Part shown: one piece after another, positions 32,842-46,255 of the stretch
How positions within the stretch are numbered: the first letter of the stretch is position 1
Layout: every line of letters starts with the position of its first letter
DNA from: Rhynchospora pubera
Lineage: Eukaryota; Streptophyta; Magnoliopsida; Poales; Cyperaceae
Direction: 5' to 3'
DNA: 64,000 nucleotides
NCBI GenBank assembly: GCA_028095005.1
Contig: CM051460.1
Coordinates: forward strand, 112,007,039-112,071,038
Program-made: the position numbers and the translations under genes
Notes under the pieces: generated by a model
What the model was told of the DNA's origin: nothing
Databases searched by the model: none
What the model saw: only the letters and a program-made list of their open reading frames with translations

Positions 32842-35800
32842 ATGGGATATTTTAGAAGGCAATTGTGGTGCTCCTATTGCCGAATACTGCTGCTGGTGTT
32901 GGTGTTCTTTGTTTGTGTTCAAGGCCAGATGCCTAGTCCTAACGGTGAATTAATATTTACTTAATTTGTCTTAATCGCATTTAAAAAGTGTATATATATA
33001 TACGTCCCTATGAAAGTTGTTCGTTAATTTAATTGGACTCTTTTTACATTTTGTAATAATGTTCCTTATGCTGTATTGTGAGAATAATATGGAGTTTTAA
33101 ACTAAAATTTAACGAAAGTGGATTGATATATAAATTTTGAAATTAATGTCGTGAAAGGAAAATTCAATTTTTAGTATCATAAATAATATGAGAAACCTTG
33201 TTTACACAGTACGTTTTTTTTTTTTTTTTTTGTCATTTCAGGTTTCATAAGCATAGACTGTGGACTTGCCAGCAAGACGAGTTATGTCGATAGCGTCACA
33301 GGGTTAACATACGTATCTGACGATGGCTACATTGACACCGGGGTCAATAGTAACATCTCCGGCCAGTATACACTAAATGAAAATTATACAACACTTGAAA
33401 CCCTCAGAAGCTTTCCTAGCAATATTAAGAACTGTTACACTCTTAAGCCTGTCACACAAGGATTAAAGTATCTTGTAAGGGCAACATTCTATTATGGGAA
33501 CTATGACTATACAGGGAAGCTTCCGAGTTTTGATTTATACTTCGGTGTCAATTTCTGGACTACTGTTTTCATACCTAGCTCGAGCGAGTGGATCTTTTAT
33601 GAGATAATTGCTATCGCCCCTGCTAATTACATAGAAGTTTGTCTGGTGAACACACAACATGGGAACCCTTTCATCTCGGTGCTCGAGTTGAGGCCAATTA
33701 ATAATACGCTTTATGAAGCTGACTCCAAGAAATCATTGAACAATACTAATAGGAATGATATTGGATCAAATAATACGAATCCATTGAGGTATGAGGAAGG
33801 ATATATTGATTATTTTCGTCTTTTTTTTCTTAAAAAGTATGAATTGGGGTAGGTAGAAGAGGTCTTTTAGGCTCCGTTTGGATAGCTTCTTTCCGGAATA
33901 AGGAATAAGGAATAACCACTTTTTACCAATAAATTTATTTCTAACTATCCAAACTCTTCACAAAAGTTACACACTTCCCAATAAATTTACCCCTTCCCAA
34001 TAAATTTCTTCCCTTCTTCCTTCTTCCTACCTTATTCTCAACGCATCCAAACGGAGCCTTACTTTCTCCTCCTAGTGATACAAATCAGTCTCACAACATT
34101 GATTTCACATTAATGTCCAAATATGATAATCTTTAAAAAAAGTTCACACAAGTGCCTATGAATCATGATACATCATAATTATGTTTTAATTATTCTCATA
34201 TAATTGCCTACCTTTTAAATTAATAATTATTTTTAATTATTTCTGATGTTTGGTCATGATGGAACAGGTACCCTCAGGATGCCCTTGACCGGCAATGGAT
34301 TAGTTGGACTGCGGATTCATGGACAGCAATATCCACAAGCTCCTTCCTTGATGGCTATGACTTTGAGGTTCCACTCTTAGTGCTGCAGACTGCTGCTGTT
34401 CCCTCGTCTGCAAATGGCTCCATTGACATAACATGGTCGGCCTCTGATGAGTCAACTAACTTTTATGTCGTGCTGCACATAGCTGAGATCCAAGTCAAGC
34501 AAAACAATCGTACCAGGGAGTTCTATGTCTATGCAAACGGGGAGCCAATGTTTGACGACCCTTTTCCGATAGGCAGTTATCTGTCGACAAGCTATGCTAC
34601 CTTCAAAGTTACAGGACGTACAGATTACAATATGTCGCTCAAAAGTACTGCAAGAGCAACGCTCCCACCCATAATCAATGCGTTTGAGTTGCACACAATT
34701 CTGCCTGTAGTATGGTTGCCTACAGACAGTGAAGATGGTATGTCTCACTTTTTTTTTTTTTTTCTATTTCGATTAGTGATTTGTCTGCTACTAACAAAAT
34801 TCTGCTTTAGAAATACTTTCTAAAATCTTTTTTTTTTTTTTAAAAAATAAATCTTCCAAACAGTTACTGCTATTAGTTCAATCAAGATGAATTATAGTAT
34901 TAGAAAAGGTTGGAATGGTGATCCATGTGTACCGCCAAGCCTCAATTGGACTGATGTTAACTGTTCAATTGATTCCTTCAATATTCCCAGGATTACAGCT
35001 ATGTGAGTTTTACATCCCACGCAACTTCCACTTAAAAAGCATCTTTCTTTATGCATATCATCTTCCTTGTGGGAAAACAATTAAGAAGTGTAAAAAATGT
35101 TTTGCAGAAATCTATCATCTAGTGGATTAAACGGGACAATCATACCTGATTTTGGATCCCTAATTTCACTTGAGAGATTGTAAGTTTTCTTTAAGAGATA
35201 AAAGTTGATATTTATGACATTTCACTCAAGGAGACTGTTTCTAACATCAAGTTCACTTTTATTCGGAAATATTTTAGGGACTTGTCCCACAACAATCTGT
35301 CAGGCAACATTCCTGGTTCTATGGACAAATTAGTATCACTTACATACTTGTAAGAAGAGTTAAACTCCATCATTTTTAGCTAGAACATCAATTCTCTTTT
35401 ATCTCATCAAATGTCTCTTTGGTTTTGCAGGGACATCTCAGGAAACAGTGGCCTTTCAGGACAACTACCTTCTGGCCTTCAACAGAAACTAAATGATGGT
35501 CATTTAACAGTGATGTATACGTCTTTTTTTTCCCATATTGATGAATTGAGTTCTTTTATTCCTCTCAAGTCTCAACTTTTAAAACCACTATTTATATTGA
35601 TTTAATTTACTATTTCATTTTACTTTAGTTGATACCATAATCAATAAATATAGGAGCATGTTATGCATCCAATACTTGGATAGTTGGATGTTCTAAAATT
35701 GTGCAGAAAACTACTGAACTCAGTTAACTGGACATTAATTATTGGCTTATGTGGAAGAAAAAGGAACAGCATGTATACTTCTAATTTGATAAAAATCATT

Positions 35801-36861
35801 GGTAACAGTTCCGAAAGCACAGTCAGTGGAGCAAGACACAAGAATTCTTCAAAAGTAGTTATCATTGTTGTTGTCATTGTCGTCGTGTTTCTGATTCTTG
35901 GAGCGGCAGCAACACTGTTTTTTTTGTACCTGAAGAAGAATAAAAGTAATTGTGGCCTATTGATTATAATATTTCTTTACAAATTTCCTTTCTAGGATGG
36001 CATTAGATCATAAATTATTTCTTGAGTCTGCAGATCTGCATAATGCCCACAATCTAACAAAACAATAAAAATCAAAAGAAAGGACTTGTATTTTCCAAAT
36101 CTGGGGAATGAAAAATTTAACTTATGATCCCCTTGTGAAGTTTTTGCCCACTTACCTGCAATAGCTATGATGTCTGACTAAAGTCTCCACATCAACCTAT
36201 CAAAAACTACCATTTCTTTAAAACATATTTATAATGATTTTATTTTATTTTTTTCCAGAGACACGCATAAACACACCTACAGGTTATGAGGACCACGGAA
36301 ACTATGGTGTGGAAAGTAGCTCTAATGTACATGACAATCCAAAGGGCTATGCAGTGTTTAAAGCAGGCAGACAAGAATTAAATATCAACAAAAAAAGCTT
36401 TAGTTTTGCAGAGCTGAAGCGTGTTACAAATAATTTTAGAGAGCAAATTGGCGTTGGAGGGTTTGGACAAATCTTTAAAGGCCGCCTTGATAATGGAATC
36501 GAAGTGGCTGTTAAAGTGCGCTCTGAGTCATCTTCACAAGGGATTCAACAATTTCTAAATGAGGTAACAATAGTATATTTTATCCATTATGTGGAGGATT
36601 TCTATGATAAATCAAAGATGTACAAACTACAAAGGGCTGTTTGAACTATTCAACTGATGGGCACACACAGTACTGCATGCAACATGCATAATTTACTATT
36701 GCATCAGTTGTCATGAGATAGGACAGTCATCTCTGAAATTCTCCTTCCAGATCCTTCTGTCAACCAAATACTCATCCTTAATTGAAATCATACTTCACAT
36801 CTACTCATTGCTGCATTATGTAAAATTTAGATAGTATCATATGAAATGCACTAACCTGATG

Positions 36862-36948
<87 letters not shown>

Positions 36949-38735
36949 AAATTGCTATATATAGGTTGAAAGTTTATCAAGGATTCACCACAAGAACTTG
37001 CTCTCACTAATTGGCTACTGCAAGGATGGAGATCACATTGCTCTCGTCTATGAGTACATGGAAAAGGGAAATCTGGAAGGTTGGATCAGAGGTTTGTTTA
37101 TTTGTTATATAGCAGAGCTATAAGCTTTTGTCTCGTTTAAATTGAACTGGCGTTAATCATTCTGCAAAATTTTGCAGAATGGACCAACTTTCAATAATGA
37201 ACACTCCAGTGTATATATGGATTGATCTGCAAAACAATTGTTTGATTCTGGGTCAAAATGTTAGTAGTCTTTTAGATGTAGTTTTAATCCTACTCTAAGG
37301 TCAGAAAGATTTTGGTTTCTAAATTGTATTATTGAAGTATTTGAATTGTAGGTAGTGCTCATTCTCTTCCCTGGAAACAGCGGCTCCGGATTGCATATGA
37401 ATCAGCCCAAGGTTTTAACAAATTTAATACTGGCATCGTCAAGCAACAATTGGTTGTATCACCGGTGACTCCTTTTTGCTTATTTTGTAGGGTTGGAGTA
37501 TCTTCACAAGATGTGCAATCCACCATTAATCCACAGAGACGTTAAGACGAGCAACATTCTTCTTACAAGAGATCTTGAGGCAAAAGTTTCTGATTTTGGT
37601 TTGGTCCGGGATTTCAGTGGCACTCATGTCTCCACCAGGGTTGTTGGGACTCCTGGTTATTTGGATCCCAAGTATGTATAATCTGCCCCAGTATTATATT
37701 ATATCTTTTAATGCTAGTCATATATTTTTGTAAGCACTTGGTATCTTTCCATTCTTAAGAAATATGCTGCCAGGCGTATGTCTTTGCAAATTGCAACATT
37801 ACATGTAGCCATGTAGGATATCTTTTGCCTCCAAATCTAACAAAAAGCACGTATCCTTCCAAGGTTAGAAAGAAATACCACTCAAACAACATCAGAAAAC
37901 TAATTTTTTTCAAAAAGAAATTTTGTTTCTGCACGTACAAGTGGTGTTTTGGTAAATATGAAAAATTGCGTTTGAGGATTTAGGGTGATATTTTTTAAAA
38001 TTTTAGGATTTTAGTATAGTATAGATCTAATTTTTCCTTTTTTGAAATGATTTAAAATTAACTGCATTTCATTCATCACTAAATGATATTCAAATTCTAC
38101 ATAATTTAATTGACATTCTATCTATATGTGTAACATACATATAAACTCATTTGTTATAAATTTTTAACTTCTTTGGATTGATTTGGGATAACTTTGTGAA
38201 TATTATCAAGATAATATCATAGGATATATTTTTACAAAAAAAAAATATATTCTACTTTTGCAGTTATGTTTCTACCTTGAAGCTCACAGAAAAAAGTGAC
38301 GTGTACAGTTTTGGAGTTGTCATGCTAGAAATGATAACAAGCAAGTCACCCATCCTTCAAGGCCCTGAAGGAGGCCAGCACTTGACTCAATTTGTGCAGC
38401 AAAGGCTATCAAAGGGAAACATTGAAAGCATATTGGAGCCGAATATGGGGGGAGAATACAACATAAACTCTGTCTGGAAGGTTGCTGATCTTGCACTCAG
38501 GTGCACCGACCAACCAGATAAGAGGCCTGACATGACAACAATTGTGACAGAGCTCAAGGAAACCCTAACTTTAGAAATGAATAGCACTGAATCGAGTAGC
38601 ATGGCTTCAAAGGACAAAAGCCAGTATGTGTATAGTGGTTACTCGAGAAATGAATATTATTATGTTGGTGGTGAGGTTCATAGTGGCAATATTGAGATAG
38701 CACAACTACCTGATTCTGGTCCCGTTGCAAGATAA
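32842..38735 (+). CDS. Malectin-like LRR receptor kinase
   Basis: Thirteen exons: 32842-32944, 33242-33788, 34268-34737, 34864-35002, 35108-35179, 35278-35349, 35431-35514, 35707-35945, 36259-36563, 36965-37091, 37352-37411, 37491-37671, 38264-38735. They total 2871 bases and stay in frame (956 residues). Order: signal peptide (ILLLVLVFFVCVQGQ), malectin-like domain (FISIDCGL... to about residue 370), LRR cap WNGDPCVPPSLNW, two or three LRRs split over 72-base exons, transmembrane helix (VVIIVVVIVVVFLILGAAAT), then a Ser/Thr kinase with GVGGFG loop, VAVKV lysine, HRDVKTSN, DFG and GTPGYLDP, ending in a short tail. This is the LRR-I receptor-like kinase group (IOS1, FRK1/SIRK and relatives), plasma-membrane proteins mostly tied to defence. 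All catalytic motifs look intact. A MITE sits in intron 2 and an (AT)40 tract in intron 9. Its last three exons are duplicated downstream. Confidence 0.9.
33870..34058. mobile_element. Tourist-like MITE (family M1) in intron 2
   Basis: Ends GGCTCCGTTTGGAT and ATCCAAACGGAGCC (perfect 14-base inverted repeats) with a 3-bp duplication TTA, lying wholly inside intron 2 of the receptor kinase. Confidence 0.85.
36866..36945. repeat. (AT)40 microsatellite
   Basis: About 80 bases of uninterrupted AT dinucleotides within kinase intron 9, ending 19 bases before the acceptor of exon 10. Likely to be length-polymorphic. Confidence 0.95.
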
Positions 38736-40815
38736 ATATCACCTGAAAATAGTATTGTGTTGTATACTCTGTTTTCTATATACATATATCATGTCAGTTG
38801 GTTTTGTTAGATACGAATTAGACATAAAAAAGTTGATTTGATTTCCATAAAGGAGAGACTGTTTCTCAGTTCTCACTAAGGCATTTGTACTTTCATAGAT
38901 CCTTTGTTTAAGCTTCTGTTGTGAGGTTTTAAAAGGAAAGGGAACCTATTGTATGATATATCGTTAAAAAGACATGAACTCTGTTATGCTGTTTATAAAT
39001 GTTGACATGAGTTATCCTTGGTGCATATTTGTTTTAGGCTATCTCCTGCTGTTATAAATATAAAAATATATATATGAAATATGTAAAAGAATTAGGAAAC
39101 ATAGTTCCCAGCTATCGGGATACCAAATTGGCCATTTTTTATTTCTAGAAAATAGTATCCAATATTGTAACAAAATGAATTCTGAGGAAATGTAATAAAA
39201 GATGTGCACGAGGTACTACTTATGGTGCCTCCTGATCCTGATTCAGCCACCAAAATGTCTATTTTGCCTCCCATATCTCATCTCAGGACCTAATATTTTA
39301 TACATGTTACATTTATTAGCACTTTCTAGGTACACCTTATTGAGTATTTTATTTTATTTTGAAATAAGTGGGTGTAAACCCACCACTTCTCATTTACTAT
39401 TGTAAAAAAGAAGTACAGAAAAAGAGTTTTACAGTATCATATACCAACTCAGTAAATTTCTCAAACGACACTGGTACCAATTCATATGATACCAGTACCC
39501 CCTATATTATTGAAACCGAACCAACCCTTTAATGCATGGGATCTGCTATCTAGGGTAGAATGTATTGAACCAACCCCTATATTATTGATACCAGTACCCC
39601 TTCAGTACCTGTAGGCGACTCCTCAGTACCCAAGTACTTTAATGCATGGGATCTGCTATCTAGGGTAGGAGGTATTGAACCAGCATGACAAATGATACCC
39701 TTTTTGAATATCTACAGGAGCAATCCATATTCCTAGCTTACCCGCTGTGGATTCCACTACTGCTGTCACGCCAGGTGTGACCAGGCCTTATCCCTCTACA
39801 TCTTCTATCATTCTGAATTTCTGATTCTACCATGCAAAAATCATATGTTTATTACAGGCCTAATTATTTGCATTTTTTTGTAGACCATTACTCAAATTTT
39901 TTGCATTTTTCAAATCATAAATTTTTTTTTCCTGATGAACATTTTACAATAAAATGGAATGGTCGACAAAAGGAACGTTTAACTTATTATTTGAAAAGTG
40001 GTTCTGGTATATTTCAGGCTAAATTAGACCAATACATTAATGCATTGAGCAACCTGGTTTTAAAATAAAAGGCCAATTAAAAATTTACACGGACCTGAGT
40101 GTGCTTCGGTCATTCGTAGAAAGCGGTTGGTAGCATTTTATCATTCGAATCAATCCATCCAGCCTTCTCCATGATTTTTTTGGAACTCTAGCAAAGGAGT
40201 CCAGCATAACTATTGCAGCAAAGATAACTCAAATGAGAAACTAGTCTGGCCAGCCTATCCAGCTTATGGGAAACTACTAGTTTCTTTTATGTATATGAGA
40301 AACCAATTTTCTGTTTCTATACATGTTCTAATACAATGACAATCAGGACCGATGGTTCTTGAATTGTGCAGGTCCCATGGTGGAGGCTACAAAGATAGGT
40401 CTGATAGAGCTATGTTACAAATATAGGGACATTGAAAAAAAAAAAAAAAGCCGTCCCTTTTGTTGCAAATTTCTTTTGAAGTGTACTTAGAATTAAGAAG
40501 TCACAAGTGCAATTGACTTGAAAAACAACAGCAAAATACATCATTTTTTAACAACAATCAATCAATCCAGGGTGTCTAAGGTGGATCTAACTTGAAGTAA
40601 CCTGAAGTTTCTAGGCCGCGTCAAAAGATCCTCGGAAGGGATTTTTGTTACGGCGTTGAGCTGCTCGGGGAGGCTTCCATTTTTTTACTTTTCTCTCTTT
40701 TTCCAAGTTAATGTAACAGATAATGTCGTTCTAGCTTTTGGATAAGGTCCATATCTAAATGGGCCTAAAAAGCCCATATCTGAAGTGGCCGACGCTCCAC
40801 AGAAGAATCTAATTA
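37318..40815. repeat. Segmental duplication, copy A
   Basis: Contains kinase exons 11-13, the 3' flank, and inverted remnants of the cysteine synthase gene, ending in the block around AAGCCCATATCTGAAGTGGC. The same order recurs in copy B at about 41105-47735. Confidence 0.75.
39205..40545 (-). pseudogene. Cysteine synthase pseudogene P1
   Basis: Minus-strand remnants of the gene at 24989-28053: exon 5 at about 39224-39300, exon 3 at about 39610-39830, exon 2 at about 40096-40205, plus intron 1 similarity to about 40540. Exon 4 is missing and every exon has indels or stops. The exon 2 donor here is AG|GTCCGT, which shows the ancestral donor was GT. Confidence 0.75.
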
Positions 40816-41162
40816 ACACTGGAATTCGAAGCAAGCATTGCTCTCTGCAATCCTTCATCATGACCGTACAATTTAATTTTGACGGTTAAGATCCACTGAT
40901 CTCAAGTAAATCTAGTAAATCTAGCAATAAAAAATAAATCTAGCAATAGAACAAGTTCCAACAAAAATAAATAAGTCTAGCTAAAAGAGTCTATGTAAAG
41001 ACCATATATGTTGTGAAAGCAACCCTTAATTTTATAGGGTTTAACTTTACGTCCAGACCCGTAATTTTCTTATATTGTTTTAGTATGTTAGCTATAAATT
41101 TATGTCAGGAAGATTTTGGTTTCTAAATTGTATTATTGAAATATTTGTGTTGTAGGTACTAG

Positions 41163-42529
41163 GTAGTGCTCATTCTCTTCCCTGGAAACAGCGGCTAAGG
41201 ATTGCATATGAATCAGCCCAAGGTTTTAACAAATTTAATACTGGCATCATCAAGCAACAATTGGTTGTATCATCGGTGACTCCATTTTTGCTTATTTTAT
41301 AGGGTTGGAGTATCTTCACAAGATGTGCAATCCACCATTAATCCACAGAGACGTTAAGACGAGCAAGGAGAAACATTCTTCTTACAAGAGATCTCGAAGC
41401 AAAAGTTTCTGATTTTGGTTTGGTCCGGGATTTCAGTGGCACTCATGTCTCCACCAGGGTTGTCGGGACTCCTCGTTATTTGGATCCCAAGTATGTATAA
41501 TCTGCCCCTGTATTATATTATATCTTTTAATCCTAGTCATATCTTTATGTAAGAACTTGGTTGCTTTCCGTTCTTAAGAAATATCTTGCCAGGAGTATGT
41601 CTTTGCAACATTACATGAAGGATACCTTTTGCCTCAAATCTAACAAAAAGCACGTATCCTTCCAAGGTTAGAAAGAAAATTGCACAGGACAGTTAGAAAG
41701 AAATAGAAATGTTTGTCAGCCGAAATTTAGAACAAAATAAAGAATTGTGTGATATATTGTCAGCAGGTTTAGATATAAAGTTCTTTCAAAGTGGAGAAGA
41801 AATACCACTCAAACAATATCAGAAAACTATTTTTTTTCCAAAAATTTTTTTTGTTTGTGCACGTACAAGTGGTATTTTAGGATAGCATAGATCTAATTTT
41901 TCCTTTTTTAAATGATTTAAATTATCTGCATTTCATTCATCACTAAATGATATTCAAATTCTATATATATAATTTAATTGGCATATATTCTAACTATTGG
42001 TGTACGTGTAACATACAAATAAATTCATTTGTTATAAATTTATCTTCTTTGAATTGATTTAAGATAACATTGTGAATATTATCAAGATAATATCATTGGA
42101 TATATTTTTACAAAAATAAAATTCTACTTTTGCAGTTATGTTTCTACCTTGCAGCTCACAGAAAAAAGTGAAGTGTACAGTTTCGGGGTTGTCATGCTAG
42201 AAATGATAACAAGCAAGTCACCCATCCTTCAAGGCCCTAGGAGCCAGCACTTGACTCAATTTGTGCAGCAAAGGCTATCAAAGGGAAACATTGAAAGCAT
42301 ATTGGAGCCGAATATGGGGAGAGAATACAGCATAAACTCTGTATGGAAGGTTGCTGATCTGGCACTCAGGTGCACCGACCAACCAGATAAGAGGCCTGAC
42401 ATGACATCAATTGTGACAGAGCTCAAGGAAACCCTAACTTTAGAAATGAGTAGCATTGAATCGAGTAGCATGACTTCAAAGGACATAAGCCAGTATGTGT
42501 ATGGTAGAAATGAAAATTATTCTCTTTAG
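41163..42529 (+). pseudogene. Kinase 3'-end pseudogene
   Basis: Copies of receptor-kinase exons 11 (41163-41222), 12 (41303-41490) and 13 (42136-42529). Exon 12 has a 7-base insertion (about 41367-41373) that breaks the frame inside the catalytic loop, and the P+1 motif GTPGYLDP has become TPRYLDP. Exon 13 stays open for 126 codons from an internal ATG but ends early, at VYGRNENYSL. There is no signal peptide, ectodomain or ATP-binding loop, so no receptor can be made. Confidence 0.85.
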
Positions 42530-42850
42530 AAGTGAGGTTCATAGTGGCAATATTGTGATAGCACAACTACCTGATTCTGGTCCCGTGGCAAGATAAATAT
42601 CACATGAAAATAGTATTGTGTTGGATACTCTGTTTTCTATATACATATATCGTGTCAGTTGGTTTTGTTAGATACAAATTAGACATAAAAAACATGATTT
42701 GATTTCCATGAAGGAGAGACTGTTTCTCAGTTCTCACTAAGGCATTTGTACTTTCATAGAACATTTGTTTGAGCTTCTGTTGTGAGCCTCTGTTATGCTG
42801 TTTATAATGTTGGCATGAGTTATCCTTGGTGTAAGCATACTGGTTTTAGG

Positions 42851-43893
42851 CTATTTCCTGCTGTTATAAATGTAAAAATATATGACATATGTACAAGAAT
42901 TAGGAAAGATAGTTGGCAGCTATTGGGATACCATATCGGTCATTTTTTTTCTATGGAAAATAGTACCCAATAATTGTAAAAAGTTGAATTTTGAGGAAAT
43001 TTAATAAAAGATGTGCATGATACAACTTATGGTGCCTCCTGATCCTGATTTAGCCACCAAAATGTCTATTTTGCCTCCCATATCTCATCTCAGGACATAA
43101 TATATATATTATGCATGTTTACATTTATGAGCGCTTTCTAGGTACACACCTTATTGAGTATTTTATTTTATTTATTTTTTTTTTTTGAAATAAGTGGGTT
43201 TACACCCACCACTTCTCATTTACTATTGTAAAAAGAAGTACAGAAAAAGAGTTCTACAGTATCATATCCCAACTCAGTAAATTTCTCAAACGGCACTGGA
43301 ACCAATTCATATGATACCTGTACTCCTATATTATTGAAACCGAACCAACCCTTTAATGCATGGGATCTGCTATCTAGGCTATTTCTTGATGTTATAAATG
43401 TAAAAATATATGACATATGTACAAGAATTAGGAAAGATAGTTGGCAGCTATTGGGATACCATATCGGCCATTTTTTTTTCTATGGAAAATAGTATCCAAT
43501 AATTGTAAAAAGTTGAATTCTGAGGAAATTTAATAAAAGATGTGCATGATACTACTTATGGTGCCTCCTAATCCTGATTCAGCCACCAAAATGTCTATTT
43601 TGCCTCCCATATCTCATCTCAGGACATAATATATATATTATGCATGTTTACATTTATGAGCGCTTTCTAGGTACACACCTTATTGAGTATTTTATTTTAT
43701 TTATTTATTTTTTTTTTTGAAATAAGTGGGTTTACACCCACCACTTCTCATTTACTATTGTAAAAAGAAGTACAGAAAAAGAGTTCTACAGTATCATATC
43801 CCAACTCAATAAATTTCTCAAACGGCACTGGTACCAATTCATATGATACCAGGGACCCTATATTATTCAAAACAAAACCAACCCTTTAATCCA
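42851..43893. repeat. Internal tandem duplication, period 528
   Basis: Unit 42851-43378 and unit 43379-43893 share the order CTGTTATAAATGTAAAAATA-type start, a cysteine synthase exon 5 remnant and the GGGTTTACACCCACCACTTC inverted motif, differing at scattered sites. Copy A holds this segment once. Confidence 0.85.
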
Positions 43894-43997
43894 ATATAAT
43901 AAATTGTTATTGCAAGTATCAACAATCAACCATACAATAACCAAAACACCGTGAATTAAATGCAATATCAAAAACACACATCTGAATTAATCTTCAA

Positions 43998-44122
43998 GAA
44001 ACATGGACTAAGTTGATGGACCCTCCTCCAACTAGCTGCTCCGTAAGCTGCTCCGGCATGTTCTCTATTGCTGGCAGCATACTCATCACTTCCTCTTTGA
44101 GAGCTCCCTTCCATAAGCCTGA
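43998..44122 (-). pseudogene. Possible terminal exon of an unknown gene
   Basis: On the minus strand an acceptor-like TATTGGTCAG precedes an open stretch of about 41 codons (starts GLWKGALKEEVMSMLPAIE, ends in SINLVHVS and TGA). The composition looks coding, but I recognise no family and find no upstream exon. It lies in the part of copy B that copy A lacks. Confidence 0.25.
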
Positions 44123-46085
44123 CCAATATACAATCAATTGTTACGGCTAAATAAGTAAAACTCAAAAATTATATTGTCCAAATTCTATAACGTTAGAATG
44201 ATTTTGTTGTTTTTCAATTTGTATCCAACTTAATATCTAGCGCAATATCTTTCCATTTGAGATTTTCATTCTAAGCTAGCTTGCATCTTTTCATCTGCTT
44301 ATACATTGCCTTAAATATCTCACCATAATTCCAGCGATAGACACACGAATTAAAATTCCATAAAAGGCATTTGATTGGCTAAAATCCCTCTCTCCATTAA
44401 TTCCAATTAATAACTTTCCTATCTCTTGGAATCAATTAAATATTGATATTCATCTTTTCGCTGGTGTATCCAAAAAGAAGGCTCCTCTGGCTCTGCTTCT
44501 TGTCTCTATATACTCGAGACATTCCACTGTTATGAGATAGATCTGTGCTAAAAAAATTATACTAGTAATTCACTAATTCCCCACCCATTCATTCTATTCT
44601 TTAAACAATTTTCAAACACTCGGCTGGATATTGTAGAGTTATTGTCAGTCGCTTCCAGAGCACGTGCCTCAAGAAGCGGCAGCACCCCGATTATCTTGGG
44701 GCAATTCCAGGGTCTTGCACGGTAGGGACGGAATACGCCTTAGGACAGTGATTTTCATCACGATCTAGGTAACGAAGTTTCATTTATTTAATTTTATTTC
44801 ATTTACTATCTGAATTTTGTTGACGGTTTTTTCCAACATCAATCTCTTTATAGCAGAAACACAATAATATCTATAAGTGTATGAGCTTGACCTTCATTAA
44901 AAATTATCTCATTTTTTGCTTCCAAATTATGCACAATACAGCTATACAACAATATCTAAGGTCGCATTTCCACTGAAATTGTTCAATTGTATCTATCAGA
45001 TTTTTTTTAAGAATTAGACCTTCTAGTAATTTGCAAAGGGGCAAGTAACAAGTCCCAAATTAAGCAAATACTGGTGTCGTTTTTCTGTTATGGGTAAATA
45101 TTAAAAACAGAAAAAAGTGAGCTTGCCTGTGATCTGCATTTATTTTTGTACAGCAAGATAGGCCCATAAAACTTATTAGTCCAGTGATGTGCAGTGATAT
45201 TTGCAGGGTTTGAAATTTGATAAAGGACATGAAAATTTGGTGTTTCATTTGTCAGCTTTTCTATTTCTTTACCTGTCCATTGAATCCAAGACCAAGAGAA
45301 GGATCTAAAAAAGAAAAAAAGTAATTTAGAACATACTGTTCGTGCTGCTAATAATAATGAAATAGAAAGGTAACTGTTAGTTAAATATGCTAATTAGTAA
45401 TTACATCGAACCAGATTATTTTATAATCATTATCAGTTCAAAGTCAAGAATTTAATTTAATATTAAACTTGATTTTGGTGATCTGGTCACTTTTGGTAGA
45501 CAGTCTGCGCTCTTGCTTTTGGTTGGTGGCTTCGTGCTATAACAGCAGCCCTTCCATTTTTTATAAGTTACGCACAGTACAATATGACTCCGTCTATATT
45601 AAGCTTTGCTTGCATTGTTTAGTACAGCCCGGTCTTAAGCCCGGGTAAAAAGAGCAGGGTTGTGATAGGCTAGGCGAGCCAACGTAAAAAATCCAGTCAT
45701 CTCTATGGAAATGAAACTCAATTATTCTCTTATTGGGTTTTTTTTCTAACCTACCCCAACTTGATTGAGATAAAAAGCTTAGTTGTTGTTGTTTATTTAC
45801 GCACAGTACAATATGAGTGGTACACGTACATCTATACCATGAAGTCTTTAGATGGGAACTTAGTATTCAGTACCTGTATGGGACACCTCAGTACCCAAGT
45901 ACTTAATTGGATCTGCCATCTAGGGAGTATTGAATCGACATGACGAATGATAGCCTTTTTGAATATCTACAAGAGCAATCCATATTCCTAGCTTACCCGC
46001 TGTGGATTCCACCACTGTTGTCAGGCCAGGTGTGACCTGATCTTATCCCTCTACATCTTCTATCATTCTACCATGAAAAAATCAT

Positions 46086-46255
46086 GGGTCCGTTTGGATT
46101 GAAGTAGGAATTTGGAAAATTTTCTATTCCTAGGTATAAATTTATTATAAACAATTCAAATTCTTCACAAAGTTTTCACACTTTTCAATAAATTTATGTA
46201 TAGGAATAAAAAATTCTCCAAATTTTCCAAATTCCTAAGCGATCCAAACGGTCCC
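46086..46255. mobile_element. Tourist-like MITE (family M1)
   Basis: Ends GGGTCCGTTTGGAT and ATCCAAACGGTCCC with a 3-bp duplication CAT, between exon 3 and exon 2 remnants of cysteine synthase pseudogene P2. Confidence 0.8.

Noticed and set aside
42149..42529. Separate small kinase gene
   Set aside because: It is exon 13 of the duplicated kinase end; the frame upstream is broken and no start signal is present.
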